Shown: positions 63,342-64,000 of the stretch, piece by piece
Position numbering within the stretch: position 1 is the stretch's first letter
How the letters are laid out: each line of letters starts with the position of its first letter
Assembly: GCF_016598575.1 (NCBI RefSeq)
Contig: NZ_CP066801.1
Span: 3,410,001 to 3,474,000 of the forward strand
Reading direction: 5' to 3'
Origin: Streptomyces sp. HSG2
Lineage (GTDB): Bacteria > Actinomycetota > Actinomycetes > Streptomycetales > Streptomycetaceae
DNA: 64,000 bases
Notes under the pieces: model-generated
What the model saw: only the letters and a program-made list of their open reading frames with translations
Told to the model about the DNA's origin: nothing
Database searches by the model: none
Translations under genes and position numbers: made by a program

Positions 63342-64000
63342 ATGACGCGCGCACCGTCGAGACTTGTCCGTGGTTGGGTCGCCGCGGCCCTGGTGGGGTC
63401 CGTCCTGGTGGGTTGCGGTTCCTCGTCGGATGGATCGGCGAACGGCGAGGCCGACCCGACGGCGACGACCGATGTCGCGGTCGAGCCCATCACGGCCACC
63501 ACGGCGCTGACCGACACCAACGGCGTCGAGGTCTCCCTGGCGGAGGAGCCCGAGCGGATCGTCTGCCTGGTCGCCCTCTGCGACGACATGCTGACCGAGT
63601 TGGGCATGGTCCCGACGGCCACCAACAGCGCGCTGCTGGCGCACCCGGACTTCCTCGGGGAGGAGAAGGCCGCGGAGGTGGACGTGATCCCCGGGGGGTT
63701 CCTCGCCCCGGAGGTGGAGGCGATCCTCTCCCACAAGCCCGACCTGGTCATCGGTCTGGAGGACACCCACGGCAAGCTCGCGCCGGCGCTGGAGGGTGCC
63801 ACGACCTTCTGGGCCGTGCAACCCGCGACGTGGGAGGACAGCGTCGGATACCTGCGCGACCTCGCCGCGCTGACCGGCCGGACCGATCAGGGCGAGAAGG
63901 CCGAGGAGGCGTTCCGGACCAAGCTCGCCGCGGCCGAGAAGGCTCCCAGCGACCGGACCGCGCTGGTCATCTACGGCAGTGACGAGAACTTCGGCGTCGC
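63342..64000 (+). CDS. siderophore/metal-complex ABC transporter substrate-binding lipoprotein (partial)
   Basis: The first 219 residues are visible; the C-terminus is beyond the window. A signal peptide ends at the lipobox LVGC (SVLVGCGSSSDG). The FecB/BtuF-type (peripla_BP_2) fold is seen in ALTDTNGVEVSLAEEPERIV, VCLVALCDDMLTELGMVPTA, HKPDLVIGLEDTHGK and VGYLRDLAALTGR. It should bind a metal-chelate complex for uptake by an ABC importer. AGGAAGAGCGAGGACG precedes the ATG. With a Zur-like site in front, the ligand may be a zincophore or zinc complex rather than ferric siderophore; this is inference. Confidence 0.85.
   Translation, partial: MTRAPSRLVRGWVAAALVGSVLVGCGSSSDGSANGEADPTATTDVAVEPITATTALTDTNGVEVSLAEEPERIVCLVALCDDMLTELGMVPTATNSALLAHPDFLGEEKAAEVDVIPGGFLAPEVEAILSHKPDLVIGLEDTHGKLAPALEGATTFWAVQPATWEDSVGYLRDLAALTGRTDQGEKAEEAFRTKLAAAEKAPSDRTALVIYGSDENFGV

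Overview
The window is very GC-rich, uses GTG starts freely, and keeps a gene order (ahpC-ahpD/oxyR, fumC, class I fumarase, WhiB-like, glpX, xseB-xseA, ispH, ppgK, ychF) that I know from Streptomyces chromosomes. I read it as a Streptomyces or a close relative. No tRNA, rRNA or CRISPR array was seen.

Layout. 1-3527: the 5' part of an AlaA-type aminotransferase gene, a hypothetical gene and an NRAMP-like transporter. 3743-14516: a tad/Flp pilus locus: CpaB, CpaE/TadZ, two TadE-like pseudopilins, TadA ATPase, TadB, TadC, a LuxR-type regulator with a degenerate receiver, an Flp pilin, a TadG-like protein with an apparent frameshift, a lipoprotein, an OmpA-domain protein and, convergent, a DUF192 protein. 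15362-30851: PIN-PhoH ATPase, a secreted transglycosylase-like protein behind a structured leader, an AI-2E-family permease, the ahpCD/oxyR peroxide cluster, a class A penicillin-binding protein, a SpoIIE-type phosphatase, a DUF402 protein and both classes of fumarase. 31246-40888: WblI-type WhiB protein, GlpX, small conserved proteins, exonuclease VII, an APC permease, IspH, polyphosphate glucokinase and YchF. All of this looks like vertically inherited core chromosome.

From 40889, five bases after the ychF stop, the character changes. There is an IS5-type transposase remnant, an intact insertion sequence with inverted ends (about 41521-43112), fragments of three unrelated genes, an AccB-like acyl-CoA carboxylase beta subunit, a DUF1801 protein and a NUDIX hydrolase. 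Then comes a minus-strand operon (61465 down to 47415) for a reduced type VII secretion system: two WXG100/ESAT-6-like proteins, a DUF6507 protein, an 828-residue polymorphic toxin with a PD-(D/E)xK nuclease-like C-terminus, its Imm49 immunity protein, a small membrane protein, EccD, a MinD/ParA-like ATPase, a three-domain EccC and DUF6177. No EccB, EccE or mycosin is present. A TnpB element (IS200/IS605 type) sits exactly between the eccC stop and the ribosome binding site of the DUF6177 gene, so that the predicted guide of its omega RNA would be the 3' end of eccC.

The right end holds a beta-propeller protein divergent from a siderophore-type substrate-binding lipoprotein (cut by the window edge), with a Zur-like palindrome between them.

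The most unusual material is the nuclease-toxin/reduced T7SS operon carrying the TnpB insertion, the degenerate regulator of the tad locus, and the absence of a standard start codon for oxyR.
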